Shown piece after piece: positions 8,367 through 16,728 of a stretch of DNA of 64,000 nt (positions are counted from its first letter, which is position 1; each line of letters begins with the position of its first letter). The stretch is taken from the NCBI GenBank assembly GCA_045542595.1, contig JAZQLI010000030.1:1-64000 (forward strand), read 5' to 3'. The notes beneath the pieces were generated by a model. It was given only the letters and a program-made list of their open reading frames with translations, did not search any database and had not been told where the DNA came from. A program made the translations under genes and the position numbers. The stretch is from Scatosoma sp045542595 (GTDB lineage: Bacteria; Bacillota; Clostridia; Christensenellales; Borkfalkiaceae).

Positions 8367-8420
8367 AGTATACACGCTGCTTTTCGCCAAATTGTTAATA
8401 AATTGTTAAAATATTGTAAA
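8367..8420 (-). promoter_or_regulatory. Proximal promoter P2 of the regulator operon with three-repeat operator (site 1)
   Basis: The -10 TATACT is at 8367-8372 (minus). Repeats ATTGTTAA (8391-8398), ATTGTTAA (8402-8409) and ATTGTAAA (8413-8420) on the plus strand are spaced exactly 11 bp. Their guanines lie 24.5, 35.5 and 46.5 bp from the -10 centre, the same phase as at the ABC promoter. Confidence 0.6.
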
Positions 8421-8454
8421 ATCGAGTGTGCGCATAAAAACTTTTATCGAGTAT

Positions 8455-8483
8455 ATTATAGCAAATTTGCCGTGCAATTTCAA
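8455..8483 (-). promoter_or_regulatory. Distal promoter P1 of the regulator operon
   Basis: TTGAAA, a 17-bp spacer and TATAAT on the minus strand form a near-consensus promoter. Transcripts from it run through the operator repeats. It probably gives basal, operator-independent expression. Confidence 0.7.
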
Positions 8484-8520
8484 GCTTTTGGAGAATTATT
8501 TGCATATTGCTTGTAAAGAA

Positions 8521-8549
8521 TTGCTTTTTTTACAAAAAAGCGGTACAAT
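8521..8549 (+). promoter_or_regulatory. Promoter of the ATP-grasp gene pair
   Basis: TTGCTT, a 17-bp spacer and TACAAT lie 25 bp before the ATG at 8575; AAAAAGGAG follows as SD. Confidence 0.65.
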
Positions 8550-8574
8550 AGAATAAACAAAAAAGGAGCTGTTT

Positions 8575-9444
8575 ATGCGCGGTTGGTTGGTTGTAAATGC
8601 GTTTTTGCATACGCAAAAATTTCAAGAATTATACGCTCTTTTAAACGGAGCGTGTTTTTCGCGCGGCGTTATTTTACAAATCAAAACCAACGACGAAGTG
8701 TTGACGTATTTGCAGGAAGACGATTCGTTAAAAGAAAGTTTGCCTGCTTTCGTACTCTTTTGGGATAAAGACGTATATCTTGCCAAGCGGTTACAGCGTT
8801 TGGGCGTGCGCCTTTTTAACAGTGCCGACGCAGTGGAGACGTGCGACAATAAAATTTTAACGGCGCTTGCTTTGCAAAAAGCCAAGCTGCCTATGCCCAA
8901 AACGTATATTGTACCCAAAACGTTTGAAGGGGTGGGCTATACTTCGTGGCGTTTTTTAGACGAAGCGGAGCGCTTATTGCAATATCCTATGGTCATAAAA
9001 GAAGCGTACGGCTCGTTTGGGGCGCAGGTATATCTCGCGAAAGACCGCGTGGAAGCGGAACGCATTATAAAACCGCTTGTAGGCAAAGACCTTTTATTAC
9101 AACAATTTATCGCCGCAAGTTACGGTAGAGATATCCGCGTAAACGTAGTGGGGGACAGAGCGGTGTGCGCTATCCAACGGATAAACGAGCAGGATTTCCG
9201 TTCGAACATTACAGGCGGCGGCGTGGGGAAAAAGATACTGCCTTCGAAAACGGTTGCCCAGCTTGCCGTAAAGGCTTGTCAAGCGGTAGGCGCAGATTTT
9301 GCAGGCGTGGATATTTTATTAGACGAAACGGGACAACCGCTTGTTTGCGAAGTCAATTCTAACCCCCATTTTAAAAGCACGTTGGAAGTAACAGGTATGG
9401 ATTTAAGCGGATATATTATCGACTATATCAAGGACAACGTATGA
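8575..9444 (+). CDS. RimK-like ATP-grasp ligase (first of a pair)
   Basis: A 289-aa protein of the RimK (alpha-L-glutamate ligase-like) ATP-grasp family. An N-terminal pre-ATP-grasp fold comes first. Then come the ATP lysine in VIKEAYGSFGAQ, the RDIRV strand, the Asn/Gly loop SNITGGG and the Mg-binding end GVDILL...EVNSNP. Such enzymes activate a carboxylate as acyl phosphate and join it to an amine. Substrate unknown. The stop overlaps the start of the next ligase by 4 bp, so both are coexpressed. No precursor-peptide gene, F420 gene or ribosomal S6 gene is adjacent to indicate the product. Confidence 0.85.
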   Translation: MRGWLVVNAFLHTQKFQELYALLNGACFSRGVILQIKTNDEVLTYLQEDDSLKESLPAFVLFWDKDVYLAKRLQRLGVRLFNSADAVETCDNKILTALALQKAKLPMPKTYIVPKTFEGVGYTSWRFLDEAERLLQYPMVIKEAYGSFGAQVYLAKDRVEAERIIKPLVGKDLLLQQFIAASYGRDIRVNVVGDRAVCAIQRINEQDFRSNITGGGVGKKILPSKTVAQLAVKACQAVGADFAGVDILLDETGQPLVCEVNSNPHFKSTLEVTGMDLSGYIIDYIKDNV

Positions 9445-10226
9445 AAGGCTGGTTGATTTACGATAGAGAAGGCGCGGCGCGCAATAGGTGGTTTATCGAG
9501 CGTTTACAAAGCGAAGCCGCCCGTGTAGGCTTAACGTTGCATTTGCGCGTTTACGAAGAAGACGAACGGTTTTTCGACGCGGAAAAACCTGCGTTTGCCA
9601 TTGTTCGTTCCATTCTTCCGCACGTGAACGCGCGGTTGGAAAGCTGGGGCGTAAACGTTTTTAATAACGCCCAAACGGCGCGCGTGGCTTGCGATAAATG
9701 GGAAACGTATTTGCTTTGTAAAAAGTTAAACATACACGTTTTAGATACCGCGCTTTTTTCAAAGTATACAGGGGAATATCCGCGCGTTATCAAATCCTGC
9801 GACGGCCACGGTGGCAAGGAAGTGTTTTGGGCGAACAGCCGCGCGGAAGCGGAAAGCTTTTTGCAGGCAGGCAAACGGTATATCGCGCAACAGCCCACCG
9901 ATACGCTCGGTAAGGATACGCGCGTGTATGCATTGGGCGGAAATATCGTAGCGGCGGTGTTAAGGACTTCCCACTCCGATTTCAAAAGTAATTTTTCGTT
10001 GGGCGGAAACGTAGAATTAACCACGCCGACGGAAGAACAAAAAGCGATAGTGCAAACGCTGTATAAGCATTTGCAATTCGATTTTGTAGGCGTTGATTTT
10101 TTACCGTATCAAAACGGTTACGTCGTAAACGAAATAGAAGACGCCGCAGGCACGAGAATGTTATATAAATGCTCGGATATAGATATGGCGAAAACGTTTA
10201 TACAATATATAAAAGAAAGGCTGTAA
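9441..10226 (+). CDS. RimK-like ATP-grasp ligase (second of a pair)
   Basis: A 261-aa ATP-grasp protein distantly related to the preceding one (shared GWL start, N-terminal fold, VIKSCDGHGGKEV, KDTRVYA, GVDFLP). It differs at the metal site: the usual E-x-N-x-N-P end is replaced by NEIEDAAGTR, so metal binding or specificity may have changed. It starts within the stop codon of the first ligase (ATGA overlap). The two could act in sequence or as a heteromer on one substrate; that is inference. It is followed by an inverted repeat that belongs to proC. Confidence 0.8.
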   Translation: MKGWLIYDREGAARNRWFIERLQSEAARVGLTLHLRVYEEDERFFDAEKPAFAIVRSILPHVNARLESWGVNVFNNAQTARVACDKWETYLLCKKLNIHVLDTALFSKYTGEYPRVIKSCDGHGGKEVFWANSRAEAESFLQAGKRYIAQQPTDTLGKDTRVYALGGNIVAAVLRTSHSDFKSNFSLGGNVELTTPTEEQKAIVQTLYKHLQFDFVGVDFLPYQNGYVVNEIEDAAGTRMLYKCSDIDMAKTFIQYIKERL

Positions 10227-10227
10227 A

Positions 10228-10275
10228 AGAAAAAAGATACGGGGCAGGTACGCGTTCAACGCGTACCTGCCCCGT
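10228..10275 (-). terminator. proC terminator built from a perfect 16-bp inverted repeat
   Basis: The arms 10239-10254 and 10260-10275 pair perfectly around TTCAA, with a T-rich tract (TCTTTTTT) following on the minus strand. The right arm contains a 21-bp word found exactly inside tatD (25922-25942) and in near copies elsewhere. Confidence 0.85.
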
Positions 10276-10293
10276 TGTTGTATGAGTAAACGG

Positions 10294-11088
10294 TTATTTT
10301 TTAAGCTCTAAAGTGCGTTTATACGCCGCGGCAACGGCATCCATAGCCGCGCTGCGCATACCGCCTTTTTCTAAGGCGTGGATACCTGCAATCGTCGTGC
10401 CGCCGGGGCTGCACACAGCGTCTTTTAAATCGCCGGGGTGTCCGTAGGTAAGCAGCATTTCCGCCGCGCCAAGTAGCGTTTGCGCCGTATACAACGCCGC
10501 CTTATCACGCGGTACGCCGCATTCTACCGCGCCGTCGGCAAGCGCTTCGGCAAACGCGTATACGTAGGCAGGGCCGCAACCCGACAGCGCGCTTGCCGCA
10601 TCTATTTTTTCTTCGGGAATTTTATCCAACACGCCAGCCTTTGCAAAGGCGGCAAGGAAAGCGGTTTCATCTTCCGCGCTTACTTTGCTGGTACAATATA
10701 ATATCATTCCCTTTTCCACCAAAACGGGGGTGTTGGGCATAATGCGGATAACGGGCAAATCCATATTCGAAAATTGACGAATAGAATGCATAGACGCGCC
10801 TGCCGCCATCGTAATAATTACCGCATCTTTATTTTCTGTAAGCGCTAAGGCAACGCTTTGCAGCGTTTCCTGTAAATTTTGCGGTTTTACGCCGAGTACG
10901 ATAAATTTACTTTGCTTGACAAGCGTAACGGCGTCAAGTACCGTTGCACCGCAATCCTTTTCAAAAGTTTTGGCTTTATTGTTGTCAAAATCGCATACGG
11001 CTATATGTTCGCCGCCGATACTTTTCGCCGCCGCGCGTACCAACGCGCCGCCCATATTTCCGCAACCGATAAATCCTAATTGATACAT
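10294..11088 (-). CDS. proC: Pyrroline-5-carboxylate reductase
   Basis: A 264-aa enzyme that reduces pyrroline-5-carboxylate to proline with NAD(P)H, the last step of proline synthesis. The Rossmann motif GFIGCGNMGGALV is at the N-terminus, and the C-terminal signature (SALSGCGPAYVYAF, then SPGGTTIAGIHALE) is complete. The length is normal for the family. The SD AAGGAG precedes the ATG. Third gene of proB-proA-proC. Confidence 0.97.
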   Translation of the reverse strand: MYQLGFIGCGNMGGALVRAAAKSIGGEHIAVCDFDNNKAKTFEKDCGATVLDAVTLVKQSKFIVLGVKPQNLQETLQSVALALTENKDAVIITMAAGASMHSIRQFSNMDLPVIRIMPNTPVLVEKGMILYCTSKVSAEDETAFLAAFAKAGVLDKIPEEKIDAASALSGCGPAYVYAFAEALADGAVECGVPRDKAALYTAQTLLGAAEMLLTYGHPGDLKDAVCSPGGTTIAGIHALEKGGMRSAAMDAVAAAYKRTLELKK

Positions 11089-11099
11089 ATTTTTTCTCC

Positions 11100-12356
11100 T
11101 TATCGCACTTGTCCGTTTCCGTAAACGATATATTTATAGGAAGTGAGTTCTTCTAATCCCATAGGTCCGCGCGCGTGTAATTTTTGCGTGGAAATGCCTA
11201 TTTCGCAACCCTTACCGAACTCGCCGCCGTCGGTGAATCTTGTAGAAGCGTTTACGTACACTGCCGCACTGTCCACAAACCGTACAAACTGTTCGGCGTT
11301 TTCCTTGTTTTCCGTAATAATACAATCGCTATGTCCCGTGGAATGTTCGCTAATGTGCGCTATTGCTTCGTTCACCGAAGCTACCGTTTTTATGGCTAAA
11401 ATATAATCTAAAAACTCAGTGTCGAAATCCGTTTCGGTTGCCGCCGCGCCGTCGATTATTTTTTGCGCGTTTTTATCTAAGCGTAACTCTACGGGCTGTA
11501 CGTTGTTTGCCTTTCGTCTATCCACCAAACGTTCCTTTAATAAAGGCAAAAACGCGTTTGCGATATTTTCGTGCACCAAACAAACTTCTTCGGCGTTGCA
11601 AACGGAAGGACGGCTGGTTTTGGCGTTATCAATTACGTTTAACGCCTTTTCGAAATCCGCCGCTTCGTCTACGTATACGTGGCAAATGCCCGTACCCGTT
11701 TGAATGCAGGGGACTTTTGCATTCTCCACACAAGAGCGTATCAACCCCGCTCCGCCGCGCGGAATGAGTGCGTCCACGTAGCCCACCGCCGTCATCAACG
11801 CCGTCGCGCTTTGACGGGAAGTATCGTCGGGTAATGAAATAAAGTTTTCGTCTACGCCGTTTTCGTGAAGTACTTTACGGAGTATATCCACAATGGCCGC
11901 AGAAGAATAATAAGCATCTTTGCCGCCGCGTAAAATGCAAACGTTACCGCTTTTAAAGCACAACGCCGCCGCGTCGGAAGTAACGTTGGGGCGGCTTTCG
12001 TAGATAATACCTATTACCCCAAGCGGTACGCGCGTTTTTTGTATGGTAAGCCCGTTTAATAAAACGTTCTCTTCCAAAACCACGCCGACGGGGTCGGGTA
12101 ACGCCGCCACGTCGCGAATGCCTTTTGCCATTGCCGCAATACGTTTTGTGTCCAAGCGTAATCTATCAAGCATTACGTCGGGTAAAACGCCTTTTGCGTT
12201 TTGCATATCGGTAGCGTTTGCGCGCAAAACGTTTTCCGCGTTTTTCTCTAACGCGTCTGCCATAGCCAATAATATTTCATTTTTCCGCTCCGTAGAAAGG
12301 GCAGCGGATTTTTTTGCCGCCGCTTTGGCGTTTTGTAAAATTTCCTGCATATCCAT
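11100..12356 (-). CDS. proA: Gamma-glutamyl phosphate reductase
   Basis: A 418-aa NADPH-dependent reductase converting gamma-glutamyl phosphate to glutamate semialdehyde. Family landmarks: GVIGIIYESRPNV, the IPRGGAGLI stretch, the catalytic Cys in KTSRPSVCNAEE, and the STRFTDGGEFGKGCEIGIS block. Full length. It starts 5 bp after proB, in the proBAC operon. Confidence 0.97.
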   Translation of the reverse strand: MDMQEILQNAKAAAKKSAALSTERKNEILLAMADALEKNAENVLRANATDMQNAKGVLPDVMLDRLRLDTKRIAAMAKGIRDVAALPDPVGVVLEENVLLNGLTIQKTRVPLGVIGIIYESRPNVTSDAAALCFKSGNVCILRGGKDAYYSSAAIVDILRKVLHENGVDENFISLPDDTSRQSATALMTAVGYVDALIPRGGAGLIRSCVENAKVPCIQTGTGICHVYVDEAADFEKALNVIDNAKTSRPSVCNAEEVCLVHENIANAFLPLLKERLVDRRKANNVQPVELRLDKNAQKIIDGAAATETDFDTEFLDYILAIKTVASVNEAIAHISEHSTGHSDCIITENKENAEQFVRFVDSAAVYVNASTRFTDGGEFGKGCEIGISTQKLHARGPMGLEELTSYKYIVYGNGQVR

Positions 12357-12361
12357 AAGTC

Positions 12362-13132
12362 TTAACTCTTTGCGTAAAAGCGTGTGTAACCGCCTTTCTT
12401 ATCGGCGATAATATCGTATAATTTTTCAGGGTTTTCCCCGTTGGCAATTACCATATCGCAGCCAGCGTCTTTACAAATTTGCGCCGCGTGTAACTTCGTT
12501 GACATACCGCCCGTGCCAAGCGCCGAGCCTGCGCCGCCTGCTTTGATAACCATCTCTTTAGTAATATCGTATACTTCTTCCAAAAGCCGCGCGTTTTCGT
12601 CCTTTCTCGGGTCTGCGGAATATAATCCGTCTACGTCCGATAAAACGACCAGTAAATCGGCGCGAATACTAACGGCAACAAGTGCCGAAAGCGTGTCGTT
12701 ATCCCCAACCTTAATTTCTTCAGTGGCAATGGTGTCGTTTTCATTGATGATGGGCAACACGCCGAGTTCTAACAATCTACCCATCGTATTATTGAAATTT
12801 TCGTGCCTATCGGGCGCGGATAAATCCGCTCCCGTCAAAAGAATTTGCGCTACGGTGTGGTTGAATTCGGTAAAAAGCCTGTCGTACGTATACATCAGCT
12901 CGCACTGTCCTACTGCCGCCGCAGCTTGCTTGGTGGGGATATCCTGCGGCTTTTTCGTAAGCGCCAGCTTGCCCACGCCCATACCGATAGCACCCGAAGA
13001 GACGAGTATTACTTCGTGTCCGGCATTTTTTAAATCGCTAAGTACACGGCACAGCTCGCCCGTGCGGCGAATATTCAATTTCCCCGTTGCGTGCGCCAAG
13101 GTTGACGTACCCACTTTGATAACCACTCTCAT
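12362..13132 (-). CDS. proB: Glutamate 5-kinase without PUA domain
   Basis: A 256-aa amino-acid kinase phosphorylating glutamate to start proline synthesis. VIKVGTSTL, VSSGAIGMG, NENDTIATEEIKVGDND and GTGGMSTKL are the family blocks. The start is the ATG at 13132 (AAAAGGAAT upstream), not the GTG nine codons earlier. The usual C-terminal PUA domain of about 100 residues is missing, a recognised short form; the kinase domain alone carries catalysis and the feedback site. Confidence 0.95.
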   Translation of the reverse strand: MRVVIKVGTSTLAHATGKLNIRRTGELCRVLSDLKNAGHEVILVSSGAIGMGVGKLALTKKPQDIPTKQAAAAVGQCELMYTYDRLFTEFNHTVAQILLTGADLSAPDRHENFNNTMGRLLELGVLPIINENDTIATEEIKVGDNDTLSALVAVSIRADLLVVLSDVDGLYSADPRKDENARLLEEVYDITKEMVIKAGGAGSALGTGGMSTKLHAAQICKDAGCDMVIANGENPEKLYDIIADKKGGYTRFYAKS

Positions 13133-13194
13133 TTTCGGTATTCCTTTTCCCGATTTCACGGGCGCGTTTAAAAGATTTTTTCGATAATACTAAC

Positions 13195-13223
13195 AGTATA
13201 AATCATTTCCGAGCGTTTGTCAA
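13195..13223 (-). promoter_or_regulatory. proBAC promoter
   Basis: TTGACA, a 17-bp spacer and TATACT on the minus strand, 63 bp before the proB start. Confidence 0.85.
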
Positions 13224-13372
13224 GCGTGAAAAGGGGGACGAACGCCTGAAAAAAGGGGAAAAGAGTAAAAATTGCGCCGTCGTTGTTAAACATTGTGGAA
13301 ATCCCCCAAAGACAGGGGGACGGTTGAAAAGAAGATAAGAAATTTATAAAGAGAAAGGAGCAAAAGAGAAAT

Positions 13373-15022
13373 ATGAAAAAGAACGCAAAGGTATACACCC
13401 TGATATTATGTGTATGGGGCGTTTGCGCGGCGTTGCTTTTGGCGGCGTGCGGTAAGATGATATACGACCTGTTCACGGGACAAGGGTTTACGTGGAGTGC
13501 TTGGACGGCGGCGATATTGCTGCTTTTAAACGGCGTAATGTTGGCGTATATGTGGTTGGGCAGCGTAAAAGATTTCCTGTTTTCCCTGTTATTTTTATTG
13601 CGGAAAAAGAAAATTATGCAACGCTATGATGCAATTATCCATTCTAAGCCCGAGATCACGAAACTCGGCGACGTGCAAAACCGCAAGGTTGGTACAAACC
13701 CGAAAGTATTATTGTTATACTGTACGTGTAACGATTTCAACCCCGACGCGTTAAAAACGTGTATGGAGCAAGATTACGACAATTTCCAAACGGTAATTTT
13801 GGACGACAGCAGTAATTTTGCCTATATTAAACGAATAGACAAATTTGCAAAATCGACGGGCGCGCAAGTGGTGCGCCGCGCGAACAAAGAAGGCTTTAAG
13901 GCAGGTAATTTAAACCATTATTTGCAAGATAAAACCGATTACGATTATTTTATCGTACTCGATAGCGACGAACGTATTCCCCAAAACTATATTAAGGAAG
14001 CGCTTAAATACTATGCGTACTCTCCCGAAGTGGGCGTCGTGCAAGCGGCGCATAAGGCGACGAAGGGGAGTAATCTGTTCCAAAACTTAATGGGGCTCTC
14101 GGTAAAGAGTAACGGTAAAATTTGCCAAGTAATGAAAAACTTTTACGGCAGTAACGCGCTTATCGGGCACGGAATGATGATAAGTAAAGAGTGTTTTCAA
14201 GCCACGCACGGTTTCCCTAAAGTGGTAGCGGAAGACATTTCCTTTGCCGTAGACGTGAAAAACAGCGGTTACCGAGTATTGTACGCGCCGAATATTTTAT
14301 GCGAAGAAGAATTCCCCATTAGCTATCCTTGCTTGAAAAAACGGCAGGCAAAATGGGTGCAAGGGAACGTGGAATTTATGAAAAAATACAATAGTAGTAT
14401 TGCAAATTCCAAGATGACGTGGTATGAAAAGCTGGATATTCGTCTTTCCCATTACAACTTGCCCATTATCCCTATGTTGTCCTTTTTAATTATCGTAAGC
14501 ACGGTAATTATCGGCGCGCTCGGGTTTGACGTGGGCGGATATTCTAAATCGCTTATCGTACTGATGATACTCTTTTTGGTGTCGCCGCTTATCCCCGATT
14601 TCTTCGTGCACGGCGGTAAAGTAAACGTATTGAAATTGCTCGGCTATGCCGCGCTTAATTTCGTAGTGTACGCGTCGCTCGTGCCTATGATGATAGGAAC
14701 GGTTACGTTGGCACTCTTTGGCAAAAAGGCGAAATTTATCGTAACGCCTAAAGAAGAAAAGCGTTTAACGCTAAAAGACGCGCTTGCCGTGTCGTACGAT
14801 TCGCTTTTGTTCGCGGCAATTATCGGTACGCTCACCTATTTCACGTACTTTTCCATTGTGCCTACGCTGCTGCTCGTCGGCTGCTGTATCTTGACGCCCT
14901 TTGCGGTACTTGCGGCGAATATTGCCGTCAAGGACGAAACGGATACGAGAAATAACCATAAAGGCAACGGACAAAACCGCAGCAAGGGGAATTTCCCCAA
15001 ATCGGCGGCGGCGCTCAACTGA
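13373..15022 (+). CDS. Membrane-bound family 2 glycosyltransferase (cellulose/hyaluronan synthase-like)
   Basis: A 549-aa processive-type GT2. Two N-terminal TM helices (about 8-30, 42-64) precede a cytoplasmic catalytic domain with the donor-site DDSS, the metal-binding VLDSDERIP (DxD equivalent), the acceptor-base EDISFAVDV and the QAKWVQGN motif (Q-x-x-K-W, a variant of QxxRW). Four or more TM helices follow (about 365-505), then a basic tail. It probably makes and extrudes a surface polysaccharide; no partner genes lie nearby. No clear promoter is visible in the 150 bp upstream, although a hairpin with arms TCCCCC/GGGGGA (about 13302-13320) is present. Confidence 0.85.
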   Translation: MKKNAKVYTLILCVWGVCAALLLAACGKMIYDLFTGQGFTWSAWTAAILLLLNGVMLAYMWLGSVKDFLFSLLFLLRKKKIMQRYDAIIHSKPEITKLGDVQNRKVGTNPKVLLLYCTCNDFNPDALKTCMEQDYDNFQTVILDDSSNFAYIKRIDKFAKSTGAQVVRRANKEGFKAGNLNHYLQDKTDYDYFIVLDSDERIPQNYIKEALKYYAYSPEVGVVQAAHKATKGSNLFQNLMGLSVKSNGKICQVMKNFYGSNALIGHGMMISKECFQATHGFPKVVAEDISFAVDVKNSGYRVLYAPNILCEEEFPISYPCLKKRQAKWVQGNVEFMKKYNSSIANSKMTWYEKLDIRLSHYNLPIIPMLSFLIIVSTVIIGALGFDVGGYSKSLIVLMILFLVSPLIPDFFVHGGKVNVLKLLGYAALNFVVYASLVPMMIGTVTLALFGKKAKFIVTPKEEKRLTLKDALAVSYDSLLFAAIIGTLTYFTYFSIVPTLLLVGCCILTPFAVLAANIAVKDETDTRNNHKGNGQNRSKGNFPKSAAALN

Positions 15023-15071
15023 ATTTTTTTCGAATATATTCTACGTAAAAAACACGGAATATAGATAATAA

Positions 15072-15112
15072 GCGGCAAGCTTGGAAAAAGGCTTGCCGCG
15101 TTTTATATTAGC
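15072..15112 (+). terminator. Terminator, first copy of a 41-bp direct repeat
   Basis: GCGGCAAGC...GCTTGCCGC hairpin followed by TTTTATATTA, directly behind the glycosyltransferase. The same 41 bases recur without a mismatch at 16261-16301. Confidence 0.85.
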
Positions 15113-15200
15113 ATTACTTTTTGCGAAGCTTAGTAAACTTTTTTACCGACAAAATTTTATTTTGTTGTAATATTTACTTGACGGTCAGGGGGGGGAGGTA

Positions 15201-15209
15201 TGGTATAAT
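15201..15209 (+). promoter_or_regulatory. Extended -10 promoter of the LRR lipoprotein gene
   Basis: TGGTATAAT forms an extended -10. A TTGACG occurs 20 bp upstream, rather far for a -35. The SD AGAGGAG follows at about 15231. Confidence 0.6.
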
Positions 15210-15246
15210 TTATATTGGAATAAAACAAAAAGAGGAGTATTGTTTT

Positions 15247-16248
15247 ATGAAAAGACGTATATGGAAAGGCTTGTTGACGTTGTTTGCCTGCGTTATGCTT
15301 GTTTGCGGCGCGTCCGCCTGCGGCGACGAAGAAGGGATGAGTAGCAGCGAAAGCGTTTTATCAAGTGAAAGTGCAGCAGATTCTTCTTCGGAAAGCAGTT
15401 CGACGGAAGACAGTTCATCAAGTGAAAGCGCAGCAGATTCTTCTTCGGAAAGCAGTTCGGCGGAAGACAGTTCATCAAGTGAAGCAGAGAAAGTAGGAAG
15501 CGTGGGGTTGCTGTATGCAATGAACGAAGAAGGCACGGGATATACGGTTACGGGACTCGGTGATTGCACGGATACCGATGTCATCATTCCCGCAACTTAC
15601 AAAGATTTACCTGTACTCTTGATTGAGGGATATGCATTCTCTTCTTGCATTAGTTTAACTAGTGTAACGATACCCAACAGCGTAACAACGATTGGGGAAG
15701 AAGCATTCGAAAATTGCAGTAGTTTAACTAGTGTAACGATACCCAACAGCGTAACAACGATTGGGGGCAGTGCATTCTATAATTGCAGAAGCTTAACGAG
15801 TATAACAATACCCAACAGCGTAACAACGATTGAGCAATATGCATTCTCTGATTGCAGTAGTTTAACAAGTGTAACAATACCTAACAGCGTAACAACGATT
15901 GGCTATAGGGCATTCGATAATTGCAGTAGTTTAACTAGTATAACGGTAGGGGAAAATAATACGGCATACAAATCGATAGACGGCAATTTGTATACGAAGG
16001 ACGGCACAACACTTATACAATATGCCATTGGGAAAACGGCAACGGAATTTATTATACCCAACAGCGTAACAACGATTGGGGAGTGTGCATTCAATAATTG
16101 CAGTAGTTTAACAAGTGTTATATTTGAAGACGCGGAAGGTTGGGTGGTGAATTTTACAAGCATTTCTTCTACCGATTTAGCCAACGCCAAAACAGCAAAA
16201 ATATTTTTGACGAGTACGTATGTATACGACACTTGGACAAAAGAATAA
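15247..16248 (+). CDS. Surface lipoprotein with Ser-rich linker and BspA-type leucine-rich repeats
   Basis: A 333-aa exported protein. A lipoprotein-type signal (MKRR, hydrophobic core, Cys near residue 25) leads to a low-complexity linker of repeated SSSESS/EDSSSSE blocks. After that comes a short domain and six LRR_5/BspA repeats of 23 residues (LTSVTIPNSVTTI followed by xxxAFxxCSS). An insertion after repeat five (about residues 238-270) interrupts the array. The ATG at 15247 is chosen for its SD; reading further upstream is not supported. Such proteins are usually adhesins or surface-interaction proteins. The gene stands between two identical terminators, as if inserted. Confidence 0.85.
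   Translation: MKRRIWKGLLTLFACVMLVCGASACGDEEGMSSSESVLSSESAADSSSESSSTEDSSSSESAADSSSESSSAEDSSSSEAEKVGSVGLLYAMNEEGTGYTVTGLGDCTDTDVIIPATYKDLPVLLIEGYAFSSCISLTSVTIPNSVTTIGEEAFENCSSLTSVTIPNSVTTIGGSAFYNCRSLTSITIPNSVTTIEQYAFSDCSSLTSVTIPNSVTTIGYRAFDNCSSLTSITVGENNTAYKSIDGNLYTKDGTTLIQYAIGKTATEFIIPNSVTTIGECAFNNCSSLTSVIFEDAEGWVVNFTSISSTDLANAKTAKIFLTSTYVYDTWTKE
15647..15945 (+). repeat. 69-bp tandem coding repeats (LRR units)
   Basis: Five near-identical 69-bp units encode the 23-residue leucine-rich repeats; a sixth lies separately at about 16057-16115. The high DNA identity suggests recent expansion or slippage. Confidence 0.85.
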
Positions 16249-16260
16249 GCAATAAAAAAC

Positions 16261-16301
16261 GCGGCAAGCTTGGAAAAAGGCTTGCCGCGTTTTATATTAG
16301 C
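16261..16301. terminator. Bidirectional terminator, second copy of the 41-bp direct repeat
   Basis: Identical to 15072-15112. It ends the LRR gene and also overlaps the stop codon (TAA at 16297-16299, minus) of the 97-aa gene. The copy downstream of the glycosyltransferase therefore carries a relic of that gene's end. Confidence 0.85.
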
Positions 16302-16590
16302 GTTTTCTTGCCATTTTGCCTTTTAAATAGGTGGTAACGAGGGATAAATCGCGCGCGGTTTTTACGTCGAGTACACGAAATTCGTCCAAGCCCACCGCCA
16401 TTTCTTGCATACGCTCGTCCGTTTCAAACGCGGCGTATAACGGTTGATTTGCGCCCGTATACGAACGGGTGAGTGTGCCCAAAGCGCCCTGCGTTATCCC
16501 TGCCGCGCGGTGCTTGTCGTTGAGTAGAACAATCAAATCGAATTCTTCAGCCAGCTTATTATCGGTATATTTACTTTTTGTTTGCCACAT
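16297..16590 (-). CDS. Conserved small hypothetical protein, possible SH3-like barrel
   Basis: A 97-aa soluble protein. EFDLIVLLNDKHRAAGIT followed by GALGTL resembles the pattern of small beta-barrel Firmicutes proteins, in which a Gly-rich turn follows a long strand, but I cannot assign a family. The SD GGGGGAA lies 8 bp before the ATG. It is monocistronic and divergent from pckG. Function unknown. Confidence 0.6.
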   Translation of the reverse strand: MWQTKSKYTDNKLAEEFDLIVLLNDKHRAAGITQGALGTLTRSYTGANQPLYAAFETDERMQEMAVGLDEFRVLDVKTARDLSLVTTYLKGKMARKR

Positions 16591-16728
16591 ACTGTAGTAT
16601 TCCCCCTAAAAACCGTATTTTTTACCTTAAAATTTTTATCGTGAAAACAGTTTACCACTCTTTTTGAAAATTACAAGTGCTCACTTTCACTTTTTTTCAA
16701 TTCTTGGGAAAAATTTTTCGAAAAACTG

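Noticed and set aside
13168..13476. 102-codon minus-strand frame upstream of proB
   Set aside because: It spans the proBAC promoter and the glycosyltransferase start; the composition is not coding-like.
15647..15945. Short direct repeats as CRISPR or regulatory iterons
   Set aside because: They keep the reading frame of the LRR protein and encode the 23-residue repeat.
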